NCBI GenBank assembly: GCA_902616005.1
Contig: CACMRG010000009.1
Location: 1-61,363 of the forward strand
Reading direction: 5' to 3'
Length of the DNA stretch: 61,363 nucleotides
DNA from: an uncultured SAR116 cluster alpha proteobacterium
GTDB lineage: Bacteria > Pseudomonadota > Alphaproteobacteria > Puniceispirillales > Marisalimonadaceae
A model generated the notes under the pieces. It did not search any database and had not been told where the DNA came from. It saw only the letters and a list, made by a program, of their open reading frames with translations. Positions 42,865 through 51,787 of this stretch are shown piece by piece. The number at the start of each line of letters is the position of its first letter. Within the stretch, counting starts at the first letter, position 1. The position numbers were made by a program, and so were the translations under genes.

Positions 42865-44199
42865 ATGAAACTTTTATTTCTTGATATTTATAAAAGATCG
42901 TCTTCACGAATATCAAAAGATACTGCTGGGGGCTATGGTACTGAAAATGATTTAGGTGACAACTTTTTTGCCAAAATTTTATCTAAAATTGTTAAAAATT
43001 CAATTTTCTGGCCAAATTTGTCTTTTATTCAACTAATGGAGGAATTTGATTTCAGAGGTCATCAATGTAAATATTTAAAAACTACTGGAGAATATTTTGA
43101 ATTAGATGAAAAATATGATTTTATTTTTGTATGTTCTTCAATAGTATGTTTTGAAACTGAAATAGAAATATGCAAAAAACTTTTAAAAAATTCTAAATTA
43201 TTTCTTTGTGGAACTATTGGTACTTTTTTAACTCATTTAATTCCTGATGAAATTACTTTAATTTCTGGTAACTACGAATTTTTGCCTGAACAATTAGATA
43301 ATTCTAAAAGCAATCTTTATAATTTAAAAAATGAAAAATTTATAAATGTTTTAAAAGGTAATCCAGATAATCTTAATATAATAAATTGGAATAGCAAAAA
43401 TTTGCCAAAAACTAAAAACTACCTTTTAGGAAATTCTAGATTTTTTTTTCCATTCATATCAACCAGAGGATGTCCTTACTCATGTCGAGAATACTGTACT
43501 TATCCAACAACTCAAGGAAGAAAAATTATTCTTGAATCAAATGAAACAGTGTCAAACAAACTTTTTAAAATTTCAAAAAAATTTCCAAAATCACATATAG
43601 TTTTTAGAGACCCTGTTTTTTCAATAAATATAAAATATACTAAAAATTTGTTAAAAAAAATTGGTGACTTAAGACTGGATTTAAGTTTTAGTGCTGAGCT
43701 TCATTTAAAAAATATTGATGATGAACTTATTGAATTATTTAAATATGCTAACTTCACAGGACTAAAATTTGGAATAGAATCAGCGCATAAAAATGTTAGA
43801 GATCATGTAAATAGATTTTCAATAGATAATGATGAACAAGTAAAAATTATTAAAAAGCTAAATAAAAATAAGATTAAAACTGTTGGAATGTTTATTCTAG
43901 TTCAACCAAATGATACTACCGAGAGCTGTTTATCTACTATAAATTATGCTTGTTCACTAAATTTAAATATTGCTCAATTTTCAATTTTTACACCTTACCC
44001 AGGTACTCCTTATTATGAAAAAGGAAACTTTGTTAAAAATTTCAAAAAATTTGAAGAATGTAACCAATATAATCTTACATATGATCATCCAACTATTTCT
44101 AAGAAAGAAGCAAGATTTTTATTAGAGAAAGCTTATAAGAAGTTTATTTTTTCAAAATTTAAGTATTTTTTTACAGCTCAGAATCTTTTCCAAAGATAA
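42865..44199 (+). CDS. Radical SAM protein with CX3CX3C cluster motif
   Basis: 444 aa. An N-terminal region (about 1-190) has alternating hydrophobic strands like a B12-binding domain, without an evident DxHxxG. The radical SAM core starts at TRGCPYSCREYCTYP, with Cys203, Cys207 and Cys211, a spacing of CX3CX3C instead of the canonical CX3CX2C. Later regions fit the family: LKFGIESAHKNVRDHVNR and FTPYPGTPYYEKG, as in B12-dependent radical SAM enzymes. It likely methylates or otherwise modifies a lipid or sugar in this locus; the substrate is unknown. Its 3' end overlaps the gtrA-like gene by 29 nt, convergently. Confidence 0.82.
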   Translation: MKLLFLDIYKRSSSRISKDTAGGYGTENDLGDNFFAKILSKIVKNSIFWPNLSFIQLMEEFDFRGHQCKYLKTTGEYFELDEKYDFIFVCSSIVCFETEIEICKKLLKNSKLFLCGTIGTFLTHLIPDEITLISGNYEFLPEQLDNSKSNLYNLKNEKFINVLKGNPDNLNIINWNSKNLPKTKNYLLGNSRFFFPFISTRGCPYSCREYCTYPTTQGRKIILESNETVSNKLFKISKKFPKSHIVFRDPVFSINIKYTKNLLKKIGDLRLDLSFSAELHLKNIDDELIELFKYANFTGLKFGIESAHKNVRDHVNRFSIDNDEQVKIIKKLNKNKIKTVGMFILVQPNDTTESCLSTINYACSLNLNIAQFSIFTPYPGTPYYEKGNFVKNFKKFEECNQYNLTYDHPTISKKEARFLLEKAYKKFIFSKFKYFFTAQNLFQR

Positions 44200-44575
44200 A
44201 ATAAAACTTTAGTAATATTGAAAAAACAAACCCACAAATGATTGCTACAATTTTTCCTATCATTAAATTAAAATTAAAAAAATCACATATATACATAATT
44301 ATAATTTGTATAGATATGGTAAATATATAACCAATGTAGTAATTAAAAATTTCAAATTCTCTAGTTTCAAATTTACTCAAACTTTTAAATGAGTATCTAA
44401 TTGTTAAAACATAATTTATTAAAATTGCGATTGAGATGCCAACCAAGAAGGCAAATACGAAATTAATAAATTTAGATAAGACCAGTAATAAGGCAAAATC
44501 AATTATTCCACCAACAAAGCCAATAATTATTTGAGAATACAAAGTCTTTATTTTGGGCAGTGTAGGAAATTTCAT
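44171..44575 (-). CDS. GtrA-like membrane protein
   Basis: 134 aa with four hydrophobic helices, the GtrA-like family (PF04138) layout. The first helix follows SQIIIGFVGGIIDFALLLVL and the loop before helix 3 holds YVLTIRYSFKS, matching the conserved N..F..R/K.W/Y-F region. GtrA-type proteins are proposed to flip polyprenyl-phosphate sugars to the periplasm. Its start overlaps the stop of the DPM1-like glycosyltransferase by 4 nt, the classical pairing of synthase and flippase. Confidence 0.85.
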   Translation of the reverse strand: MKFPTLPKIKTLYSQIIIGFVGGIIDFALLLVLSKFINFVFAFLVGISIAILINYVLTIRYSFKSLSKFETREFEIFNYYIGYIFTISIQIIIMYICDFFNFNLMIGKIVAIICGFVFSILLKFYFIFGKDSEL

Positions 44576-45282
44576 TTATAAAAATAATTATATTTTATTA
44601 TGCAATATAAAGCTCTAAAAGCATCTTTTAAACCTATTTTTTTTCCTTCATCATAAGTTCTGCCTTTATAAGAAATTCCAACTTCATATATTTTAAGATT
44701 CTTAATTTTAGAAACTTTAGCTGTTATCTCTGGTTCTATACCAAATCTATTTTCAACAATTTTTATATTTTTAATTATATCAGTTCGAAAAGCTTTAAAG
44801 CATGTCTCCATATCTGTTAAGTTTAAATTTGTAAACATATTAGATAATAAAGTTAAGATTCCATTGGCAATTCTGTGCCAAAAAAACATAACTCTTCTTA
44901 CATTTCCTGAAGAAAATCTAGAACCATATACTACATCAGCATATCCATCTAATATAGGTTGAATTACTTTTATATGTTCGTCTGGATCATACTCTAAGTC
45001 AGCGTCTTGAAAAATAATTATTTGACCACGCGCTACTCTTATACCATCTCGTAACGCAGCACCTTTCCCCGAATTTAATTTTCGTAGAATTAAGTTATCA
45101 ATCTGCTTTTTATATTTAATTAACTGTTCTCTAGTTCCATCAGTCGAGCAATCATCAACAACTATAATTTCTTTTTCAAGTGGTTTGGCTGATTTAACTT
45201 TTTGAATTAGTTTATCAATAGTTTTTATTTCATTATAACAAGGTATAATTACTGACAATTTAATTTTTTTCTTGTTTTTCAA
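44572..45282 (-). CDS. Polyprenyl-phosphate glycosyltransferase, DPM1-like GT2
   Basis: About 236 aa. The GT-A fold is clear: LSVIIPCYNEIKTIDKLI near the N-terminus, VVDDCSTDGTREQL, FQDADLEYDP (DxD) and the DPM1-like MFFWHRIANGILTLLSNMFTN-type amphipathic stretch. It lacks the two C-terminal membrane helices of GtrB, so it resembles soluble Ppm1/Dpm1 enzymes. It would make polyprenyl-phosphate-linked mannose or glucose for GT-C transferases; two such transferases are in the window. The start is uncertain: TTG 45282 lies 8 nt after AAGGG, TTG 45288 is too close. Confidence 0.87.
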   Translation of the reverse strand: MKNKKKIKLSVIIPCYNEIKTIDKLIQKVKSAKPLEKEIIVVDDCSTDGTREQLIKYKKQIDNLILRKLNSGKGAALRDGIRVARGQIIIFQDADLEYDPDEHIKVIQPILDGYADVVYGSRFSSGNVRRVMFFWHRIANGILTLLSNMFTNLNLTDMETCFKAFRTDIIKNIKIVENRFGIEPEITAKVSKIKNLKIYEVGISYKGRTYDEGKKIGLKDAFRALYCIIKYNYFYK

Positions 45283-45310
45283 GATCAAACCCTTTTTGAA
45301 ACAACCGATT

Positions 45311-46258
45311 TTAATTTAATAAACTTCTAAAATACTTAATCGTTTTTGTTAAACCCTCATCTAATGTAATTTTTGGCTCCCAATCAATAATTTTTTTTGC
45401 CAAAGAAATGTCAGGGCATCTTACTTTTGGGTCATCTTCAGGTAATTTTTTAAAAATTATATTTGATTTACTATTTGTTAAATCAAGAATTTTCTTGGCT
45501 AATTCAATTATGGTTATCTCTTGAGGATTGCCAATATTAATTGGTCCAGTTATATTAGGTGTATTCATAATTTTGACTATAGATTCAATTAAGTCATCAA
45601 TATAACAAAAACTTCTAGTTTGATTTCCATTACCATATATTGTTATATCGTCGCCTTTAATTGCTTGACAAATAAAATTACTTACAACTCTACCATCATT
45701 AGGATGCATTCTAGGTCCATAAGTATTAAATATTCTTGCAATCCTGATATCTAATTTATGTTGTCTGTAATAATCAAAAAAAAGAGTTTCTGCAGCTCTT
45801 TTCCCTTCATCATAACAAGCTCTAGGACCAAGAGTATTAACTTTACCAGTATAACTTTCAGATTGAGGTGATATCTCCGGGTCACCATAGACTTCGCTAG
45901 TTGAAGCCTGAAAAATTTTAGAGTTTGTTCTTTTGGCAAGACCAAGCATATTTATTGAACCATGTATACTAGTTTTAAGAGTTTGGACAGGGTCATACTG
46001 ATAGTGTATTGGTGATGCTGGACAAGCAAAATTAAATATTTGATTAACTTCTAAATAAAGTGGGAAAGTTATATCGTGTCTATAAAATTCAAAATTTTTA
46101 TTATTTATTAAACTATTTATGTTATTTTTATTACTACTAAACAAATTATCTACACATATAACATTATTACCTGAAGATAATAAATTTTCACACAAGTGAG
46201 ATCCAATAAAACCTGAACCACCTGTAACAAGAATTGATTTTTGATTAAGACTCTTCAT
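45311..46258 (-). CDS. UDP-glucuronate decarboxylase-like (UDP-xylose synthase)
   Basis: Extended SDR of 315 aa. [14 protein letters not shown] is the NAD motif; [20 protein letters not shown] is the signature of UDP-xylose synthases; the catalytic set is STSEVYG with YDEGKRAAE (in place of YxxxK, the UXS form); and [20 protein letters not shown] is also diagnostic. It would convert UDP-glucuronate to UDP-xylose. UDP-glucose dehydrogenase, which supplies the substrate, is not in this window. A separate transcription unit: 22 nt upstream of the DPM1-like gene and 88 nt after the membrane protein gene. Confidence 0.9.
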   Translation of the reverse strand: MKSLNQKSILVTGGSGFIGSHLCENLLSSGNNVICVDNLFSSNKNNINSLINNKNFEFYRHDITFPLYLEVNQIFNFACPASPIHYQYDPVQTLKTSIHGSINMLGLAKRTNSKIFQASTSEVYGDPEISPQSESYTGKVNTLGPRACYDEGKRAAETLFFDYYRQHKLDIRIARIFNTYGPRMHPNDGRVVSNFICQAIKGDDITIYGNGNQTRSFCYIDDLIESIVKIMNTPNITGPINIGNPQEITIIELAKKILDLTNSKSNIIFKKLPEDDPKVRCPDISLAKKIIDWEPKITLDEGLTKTIKYFRSLLN

Positions 46259-46346
46259 TAAATGTAATTTGAATGCTAATAATTATATTTCTAAATATAG
46301 ATATCATTTATATTATGTATTTACAATCTATCTTCATAAATTGAAT

Positions 46347-47501
46347 TTATTTATAAGTTGTATTTCCAAAAATAAAAAAAGATAACGTATATAAAAACAA
46401 TACTATAAAGACAGAAAAAAATTTAATTTTTAAATAATTCTTATTATTTTTATTAGTTGAAGTAACAAAAACTGATAAGCACATACTTAGTATAGGCAAC
46501 ATTGGCGTAAACATACGTGTTAGATTGAAATCTGGATGATAATAACCACATAATGGGAAAAAAATCACTAAAGGAGTCATGAAAATAAATAAAATTCTGC
46601 TTTTAGTTAATTGCAAAAATCCAATACCCACTAAAGGAAGAAAAAATATTGGAAATAATTTTGGTGATCCAAGATTTTTCAGATGCTCAAAGCTATTTTT
46701 AATTAAAATAATGATTATATCTTTTAAATTAATTATAAAATTAGAAAATAAATCTTCACTAAAAACATAATGATAGACACTTCTCCAACCTCTACCTGAA
46801 GCAGTTGAAATAAAATATAAATCATTTTTATATAGAAAATACTGCCAAGGAAATAATATTAGTATAAAAGTCGAAATTAGTATAGATAGATCTCTCAACA
46901 AAAATCGATATTTTTTATTTTTATAATCTATTAATAATGGCCAACTTAATATTAAAATTAGAAAAATAAATAGAAATTCAGCTCGAGATTGATAAAGAAG
47001 TGAAAAAAATATACCAATTACAAATATTAATAATAATTTATTGTATTTAATATATAAACATACTAAAAATAAACCGAACATTAACAAGCTAGTTGACACG
47101 AGGTTGGCTAAGCTATAAAGGTTTAAAACAGCCAAACCAGGAATGATTAAAACTATTAATGACGAGATAATCGGATTTTTTTTTTCTCCTAATTGATATG
47201 CAAAATAAAATTGAAAAATACTTATTAAAGTCAAACTCAAAGCATATAAAACTCTTAAACCAACTAATTCGTTTTCAAAAGGAAGTACAGATAAATAAAA
47301 TAAAAGTGATATAAATGGAAGATTTTTGACATTATGGAAACCATCATTCAATAAAAACTCACCATTAATTAGATATAATCTTTCATCGTATCCAATATCG
47401 TTTTTAAATAAAGAAAATAAAAAACCTAAAATAATAGCTACAATTATTGAAAATATAAATTGGTATTTTAAGTCAATTATAATGTTATTTTTCAAATTCA
47501 T
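46347..47501 (-). CDS. Multi-pass membrane protein, GT-C/GT39-like
   Basis: 384 aa with about ten hydrophobic helices. The first external loop has GYDERLYLINGEFLLNDGF with an Asp-Glu pair, the usual place of catalytic acids in GT-C transferases, and a later periplasmic loop has ASGRGWRSVYHYV. No soluble C-terminal domain. I infer a polyprenyl-phosphate-sugar-dependent transferase; an O-antigen ligase or polymerase-like protein is a weaker alternative. It overlaps the GT4 gene by 4 nt and closes the operon with the Fcl-like reductase and the thiamine-diphosphate enzyme. Confidence 0.65.
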   Translation of the reverse strand: MNLKNNIIIDLKYQFIFSIIVAIILGFLFSLFKNDIGYDERLYLINGEFLLNDGFHNVKNLPFISLLFYLSVLPFENELVGLRVLYALSLTLISIFQFYFAYQLGEKKNPIISSLIVLIIPGLAVLNLYSLANLVSTSLLMFGLFLVCLYIKYNKLLLIFVIGIFFSLLYQSRAEFLFIFLILILSWPLLIDYKNKKYRFLLRDLSILISTFILILFPWQYFLYKNDLYFISTASGRGWRSVYHYVFSEDLFSNFIINLKDIIIILIKNSFEHLKNLGSPKLFPIFFLPLVGIGFLQLTKSRILFIFMTPLVIFFPLCGYYHPDFNLTRMFTPMLPILSMCLSVFVTSTNKNNKNYLKIKFFSVFIVLFLYTLSFFIFGNTTYK

Positions 47502-48631
47502 TTGAATTTCTCTAACATAAAATTAATGGTTTCCTGGTATTGTTTTATTACTATATTTTCGTCAAAATATTTTTCAGCTCTAATTCTTCCCCTTTTACCC
47601 ATCAATGCTCTATCCTTTTTACTCATTTTAATAAATAGTTCAATTTTTAATGCAAGATCAAGATGATTTTTTGGTTCACATAAAAAACCATTTTCACCAT
47701 TTATTACCGCATAATTACAACCTTTTATATTTGTAGTGATAATTGGAATTTTTAAAGCCGAAGCCTCTAAAATCACTTTAGGAGTTCCTTCATTATAAAA
47801 TGTAGGAAGTATCAAACAATCAGATTCTAATAAATATTTTTTAACATTTTTACTAAATCCTAAATATTGTATTATTCTTTCATTTTCCCATTTCTTAATT
47901 ACATTGTAATCAACAGCTTCATCACCTTTTTCCTGCAAAGATCCTAGTATCTTAAACGTAACATTAGAGTATTTTTTTTTTATAAAGCTTGCAGCTTTAT
48001 AAAATTCAAAAACACCTTTGCTCCATAATAATCTTGAAACTAAAATAAAAGTGATATTATCACTTTTTTTGATCAATGTTCTATTTGTATTAAATTTTTT
48101 TAGATCTACACCTGAACCTGGCAATATATCAAATAAAGATTTTTTTTTTAAAAAAAAATTTTTAAAAAAATTCATATCTTCATTATTTTGAAAAAAAACG
48201 TAGCTATTAATTCCAAAAATAAGTTTGTACAATAATTTAATACAATTTCTAAGTAATATACCTTTTTCTAAAAAGTAACCTAATCCAGTTATATTATTTA
48301 TTATAGGAATATTATATAACTTACAACACAAAGAAGCGTAGATATTTGGTTTTATTGTAAAAGTTATACATATGCTAGGTTTCTCTTTTAGAATAATTTT
48401 GTTTAATTGATATAAAGATAATAATTCTTGAAATACTTTTGTTTTTCTTCCATTAAAATTGTGAATTATTATTTTACATCCCATTTCAATTACTTCATCG
48501 TAATTGTTGTCAAAAGGGGCAACTACAATAACTCTGTAATTATTTTTTATAAGTGATTTTATCAAATTTTTACGAAAATTTACTAAATTCCATAATGAAT
48601 TTAGTATAACCAATATCTTAGCTTCTTTCAT
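47498..48631 (-). CDS. Glycosyltransferase family 4
   Basis: GT-B-fold transferase of 377 aa. The N-terminal domain has GLGYF in the acceptor region, and the C-terminal domain shows LVSRLLWSKGVFEFYKAA near residues 196-213 and LILPTFYNEGTPKVILEASA, with the EX7E motif of retaining GT4 enzymes. The overall form recalls PglA-like transferases that add the second sugar to a lipid-linked primer. It lies 21 nt after the E1-beta-like gene and overlaps the membrane protein gene by 4 nt. Donor likely one of the nucleotide sugars made in this locus. Confidence 0.88.
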   Translation of the reverse strand: MKEAKILVILNSLWNLVNFRKNLIKSLIKNNYRVIVVAPFDNNYDEVIEMGCKIIIHNFNGRKTKVFQELLSLYQLNKIILKEKPSICITFTIKPNIYASLCCKLYNIPIINNITGLGYFLEKGILLRNCIKLLYKLIFGINSYVFFQNNEDMNFFKNFFLKKKSLFDILPGSGVDLKKFNTNRTLIKKSDNITFILVSRLLWSKGVFEFYKAASFIKKKYSNVTFKILGSLQEKGDEAVDYNVIKKWENERIIQYLGFSKNVKKYLLESDCLILPTFYNEGTPKVILEASALKIPIITTNIKGCNYAVINGENGFLCEPKNHLDLALKIELFIKMSKKDRALMGKRGRIRAEKYFDENIVIKQYQETINFMLEKFK

Positions 48632-48652
48632 ATTTTTTTAATTTTTAATAAA

Positions 48653-49186
48653 TCATTTCTCATTATAATAATCACCGTATTCGACTAAGATAGTTGTTTT
48701 ATTTTTTTTTGAATAGGCATATTTGTAAGATTCAAAAATTTCATCAGAGTTTTCTAAAACAATAATTTCAATTTCTTTTAAAATCTCTTTTAGTCCTGAT
48801 GTAAAGTCACCTATATGTTGGTATTGAGGATGAAGTGGTTTTTCTGATCCAATCCCAGTTCTAATTATAATAGTAGAATTAAAATTTTCTCCATTCATGT
48901 ATTTTAATTTATCAATATGATTTACTAGTTGATTCATTCCGCACAAAACAAAATTCCATCTTGGGAAAATAGATATTGGTACTAATCCTTCAAAAGACAT
49001 ACCTAATGTCATTCCCATTTGCATTTCTTCGGCAACTGGTAACTCAAATAACTTGTCTTCTTTAACCTCTGAAAGAGTATTTGTCATAGCAGTGCCAGGA
49101 TATTCTACTGCTTGACCTAAAAAAATTGTATTATTTTTTTGGCCAAGCCATGTCATAGACTTTTTTAATTCATCAAAGTATCTCAT
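48653..49186 (-). CDS. Thiamine-diphosphate enzyme, beta-like subunit (transketolase pyrimidine domain only)
   Basis: 177 aa. Only the pyrimidine-binding domain of E1-beta is present. PVAEEMQMGMTLGMSFEG (from residue 50) contains the catalytic Glu (Glu53, as in PISE of E1-beta), and HIDKLKYMNG and TGIGSEKPLHPQYQH correspond to conserved E1-beta segments. The C-terminal transketolase domain (about 130 residues in pyruvate dehydrogenase E1-beta) is absent, and the protein ends naturally. The start ATG overlaps the alpha-subunit stop (TAATG), so the two are made together. Surrounded by nucleotide-sugar genes, which suggests transfer of a two-carbon unit to a keto sugar rather than central metabolism. 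Confidence 0.85.
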   Translation of the reverse strand: MRYFDELKKSMTWLGQKNNTIFLGQAVEYPGTAMTNTLSEVKEDKLFELPVAEEMQMGMTLGMSFEGLVPISIFPRWNFVLCGMNQLVNHIDKLKYMNGENFNSTIIIRTGIGSEKPLHPQYQHIGDFTSGLKEILKEIEIIVLENSDEIFESYKYAYSKKNKTTILVEYGDYYNEK

Positions 49187-49797
49187 TAGAATTGAATTCT
49201 TTTGCCAGCTCCAGAATGAGGATATTTATTGGAGTATTTGTAATATATTATATTTTTTTGTTTCGTTTTTTCGTAAGACATTGTTTTCATCTTCCAAGTT
49301 GATCTTGTATCAGTCATTACTGATTTTTCATTATCCTCTATAATGAAAACAATAGGTAAAACATGGTTTGTTGAGTATTTTATACACTCATGCGCTATAC
49401 CAGTTTCAGAGGTCATTTCACCCATAAAACAAAAAACTTTTTCTTTTTTATTTTTAAATTTAATTGCCCATGCAGCGCCTAGTGCAATTGGAATTGAACC
49501 TCCAACGATCGCTGAGGAATATATTTTATACTCAGGAAAACATAGAGATATTGATTTTCCATTAACAATTTCATTCATTAAAATGTCCTCTGGCACTCCT
49601 TTTAATAGGCATTGATAGTGTGACCTCCAGGAACAAAACACCCAATCTTGTTTTTTAACGTTTTTAAAAACATTTATTATTTGTTCTTCATTGCCATAAT
49701 ACAAATGAATTGGAGCTCTTATGTTTCCCTTATTAAATTCTTGGGCAACCTTTTCTTCAAAATTTATAAGGTCATCCTTTGTTAGATATTTTTTCAT
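49186..49797 (-). CDS. Thiamine-diphosphate enzyme, alpha-like subunit (short)
   Basis: 203 aa, against about 330-370 for pyruvate dehydrogenase E1-alpha. It keeps the diphosphate-binding domain: CSWRSHYQCLLKGVPED (the RGHGHCLAKG region of E1-alpha), VGGSIPIALGAAWA, and a thiamine-diphosphate loop running from GEM (126-128) to EDN (154-156). Canonical GDG is thus GEM, with Glu for the metal-binding Asp. The C-terminus KYPHSGAGKRIQF ends cleanly. ATG 49797 is chosen over TTG 49818; it overlaps the Fcl-like gene by 26 nt. Pairs with the beta-like gene directly downstream. Confidence 0.82.
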   Translation of the reverse strand: MKKYLTKDDLINFEEKVAQEFNKGNIRAPIHLYYGNEEQIINVFKNVKKQDWVFCSWRSHYQCLLKGVPEDILMNEIVNGKSISLCFPEYKIYSSAIVGGSIPIALGAAWAIKFKNKKEKVFCFMGEMTSETGIAHECIKYSTNHVLPIVFIIEDNEKSVMTDTRSTWKMKTMSYEKTKQKNIIYYKYSNKYPHSGAGKRIQF

Positions 49798-50743
49798 AAT
49801 TACTTTTAAACCATTCAAAAGTTTTTAACAAACCATTTTCTAAGCTTGTGCTAGAATACCACCCATAATTATTTATTTGAGAGCTATTTAAAAACTTTCT
49901 TTTGGCTCCATCACTATAACTTTCATCAAAAATAATTTTTCCTTTGAACCCAATTATTGATGATATTTTTAGTGCTAAATTAGAAATCGAAATTTCCTTC
50001 CCAGTTCCAATATTAATAATGTCGCAAACATCTTTATAATTTTTATTTAATAAAAAAAGAACTGCACTTGCAACATCTTCACTATAAATAAACTCCCTCA
50101 TTGGTTTTCCAGACCCAAAAAGAGTAATTTTTCTTTTATTTTTTTTGCTTGCTTCATAAAATTTCCTAATTAAACAAGCTAAAACGTGACCTGTTTTCAA
50201 ATCAAAATCATCATGTGGTCCGTAAGTACTGTTAGGTATAACATTTATAAATTTACATTTATTAGAATTGTTAAAATTAAATAATTCACTACTTTTTGTT
50301 AAATAAAATTTTGATAAAGCATACCCAAAGCTAGTTTTTTCAACATCAACAAAACTTAAGTCCTTTTCTTCATATGGTTGCTTTGCTCGCAGTGAATACA
50401 TGCACGAAGAACTAAAAGTAATTATTTTTTTTACATTACTTTTTACCGCAACTTTAAGAAGATTAGTATTTAACTCAGTGTTGTATAACATATAGTTTAT
50501 TTGATTATCTTGATTATCAAAAATCCCCCCAACTTTTCCAACTGCAAAAATTATATATTCTATGTTTTTGGTTAAACAGTAGTTAAAAAAATCATTAAAA
50601 TTTAAATAATTTAATTCGTTTCTAGATGGTATAAACAAATTGTAGTTGCCATTTTTTTTTGCAATTTTTACACAGGCAGATCCTATTAATCCGCCCGCGC
50701 CGGCTATTAATAAATTTACTTTTGTTAATTTCTTTTTTTCCAT
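49772..50743 (-). CDS. GDP-fucose synthase-like epimerase/reductase (extended SDR)
   Basis: 323 aa. LIAGAGGLIGSACVKIA is the NADP motif near the N-terminus, SSCMYSLRAKQPY holds the catalytic Ser, YALSK is the Tyr/Lys pair, and PNSTYGPHDDFDLKTGHVLA is the hallmark of GDP-4-keto-6-deoxymannose epimerase/reductases (Fcl/GMER). It probably reduces, and perhaps epimerises, a GDP-4-keto-6-deoxy sugar; with GDP-heptose genes present, a 6-deoxyheptose is a candidate. No clear GDP-mannose or GDP-heptose 4,6-dehydratase is seen in this window. First gene of the operon with the thiamine-diphosphate pair, GT4 and GT-C. Confidence 0.85.
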   Translation of the reverse strand: MEKKKLTKVNLLIAGAGGLIGSACVKIAKKNGNYNLFIPSRNELNYLNFNDFFNYCLTKNIEYIIFAVGKVGGIFDNQDNQINYMLYNTELNTNLLKVAVKSNVKKIITFSSSCMYSLRAKQPYEEKDLSFVDVEKTSFGYALSKFYLTKSSELFNFNNSNKCKFINVIPNSTYGPHDDFDLKTGHVLACLIRKFYEASKKNKRKITLFGSGKPMREFIYSEDVASAVLFLLNKNYKDVCDIINIGTGKEISISNLALKISSIIGFKGKIIFDESYSDGAKRKFLNSSQINNYGWYSSTSLENGLLKTFEWFKSNYEKISNKG

Positions 50744-50875
50744 AATACAAATATTTTACATGGATAATATTTAAATATCAAAATTATATAAATTTGAATA
50801 CTCTTGTAAATATTATTGAGTTCTATTAATTTATGTTTATTAATAAATTTCAAAAAAATAATTAAGCAAATTATT

Positions 50876-51787
50876 ATGATTTATGATGAATTTCTAAAGA
50901 TTTTAAAAAAAAAAGTAATATCTGAAAATAAATTAAATGCTTGGCTATATCAATATTTTAAAGATTTAGATCCAAAAATTTTATCAATAGACGAAACTGA
51001 TAATGTGTTTCAAGAAATTGATTCATTGTTAAAAAACAAAAAGTGGGACAATACTAATGATAAATTTTATAAAAATAAATGGGATAGGGGATGGAGCGAA
51101 TTATCAAAAAAGTTTATACAGACAGAAAATGAAAAAGATCTTAATCCTCAATATTTGAAGTCAAGCTTACTCAAAATATGTAATTTTATGGTAAAATTTA
51201 ATTGTGTCGAAGCAGAGCACCAAATTGCAGAATTAATTTTAACTAAAATTTTCAAGCAGTATTTTCATAAAGTTGATAATATTTATGAGTTTGGCTGTGG
51301 GCCATGTCGAAATATCCTCATATTAAATAAATTGTTTAAAAAAAATCTTTTTGCATTAGATTGGGCTGATGGAGTTAAAGATATTGTTGAAATAATAAAC
51401 AAAAAATCTGTAAATGAAATCCAATACGCTAGATTTAATATGCTAAAACCAGATCAAAATTATAAATTAAAAAACAATTCCGGCGTTTTAACAGTTCATT
51501 CAATGGAACAAATTGGTCATAATCATAGCAATTTTATAAATTATCTTCTTAATAATAAGGTAAAAATAAGTGTACATATTGAACCAGAAGATCAATTTTA
51601 TTCAGACGACCTAATGGATTCAAGAAGAAAACTATTTCATAATAAAAGAGGTTATTTAACTGGATTTTTTAAACTACTATCCGATTTAGAACAAAATAAT
51701 ATTTTAAAAATCATTCATACCCAAAAACTTTATTTAGGATCATTAATGCATGACCCTTATGTCATATTTATTTGGAAACCTATTTGA
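50876..51787 (+). CDS. Class I SAM-dependent methyltransferase-like protein
   Basis: 303 aa from ATG 50876; an in-frame TTG at 50816 would add 20 residues and has no ribosome binding site. The central part contains motif I YEFGCGPCRNILILNKLF and a following acidic strand end, LFALDWADG, typical of class I methyltransferases. The about 125 residues before it are helical and charged with no match I recognise. It stands alone on the + strand between two - strand glycan operons and overlaps gmhA convergently by 8 nt. Likely modifies a sugar or acceptor of the locus; target unknown. Confidence 0.65.
   Translation: MIYDEFLKILKKKVISENKLNAWLYQYFKDLDPKILSIDETDNVFQEIDSLLKNKKWDNTNDKFYKNKWDRGWSELSKKFIQTENEKDLNPQYLKSSLLKICNFMVKFNCVEAEHQIAELILTKIFKQYFHKVDNIYEFGCGPCRNILILNKLFKKNLFALDWADGVKDIVEIINKKSVNEIQYARFNMLKPDQNYKLKNNSGVLTVHSMEQIGHNHSNFINYLLNNKVKISVHIEPEDQFYSDDLMDSRRKLFHNKRGYLTGFFKLLSDLEQNNILKIIHTQKLYLGSLMHDPYVIFIWKPI

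Noticed and set aside
49186-49797. Short alpha-like thiamine enzyme as a truncated or frameshifted gene
   Set aside because: Its C-terminus is conserved-looking and ends in a stop that is fused to the start of the partner gene (TAATG), and no E1-alpha C-terminal sequence is found in the other frames downstream.
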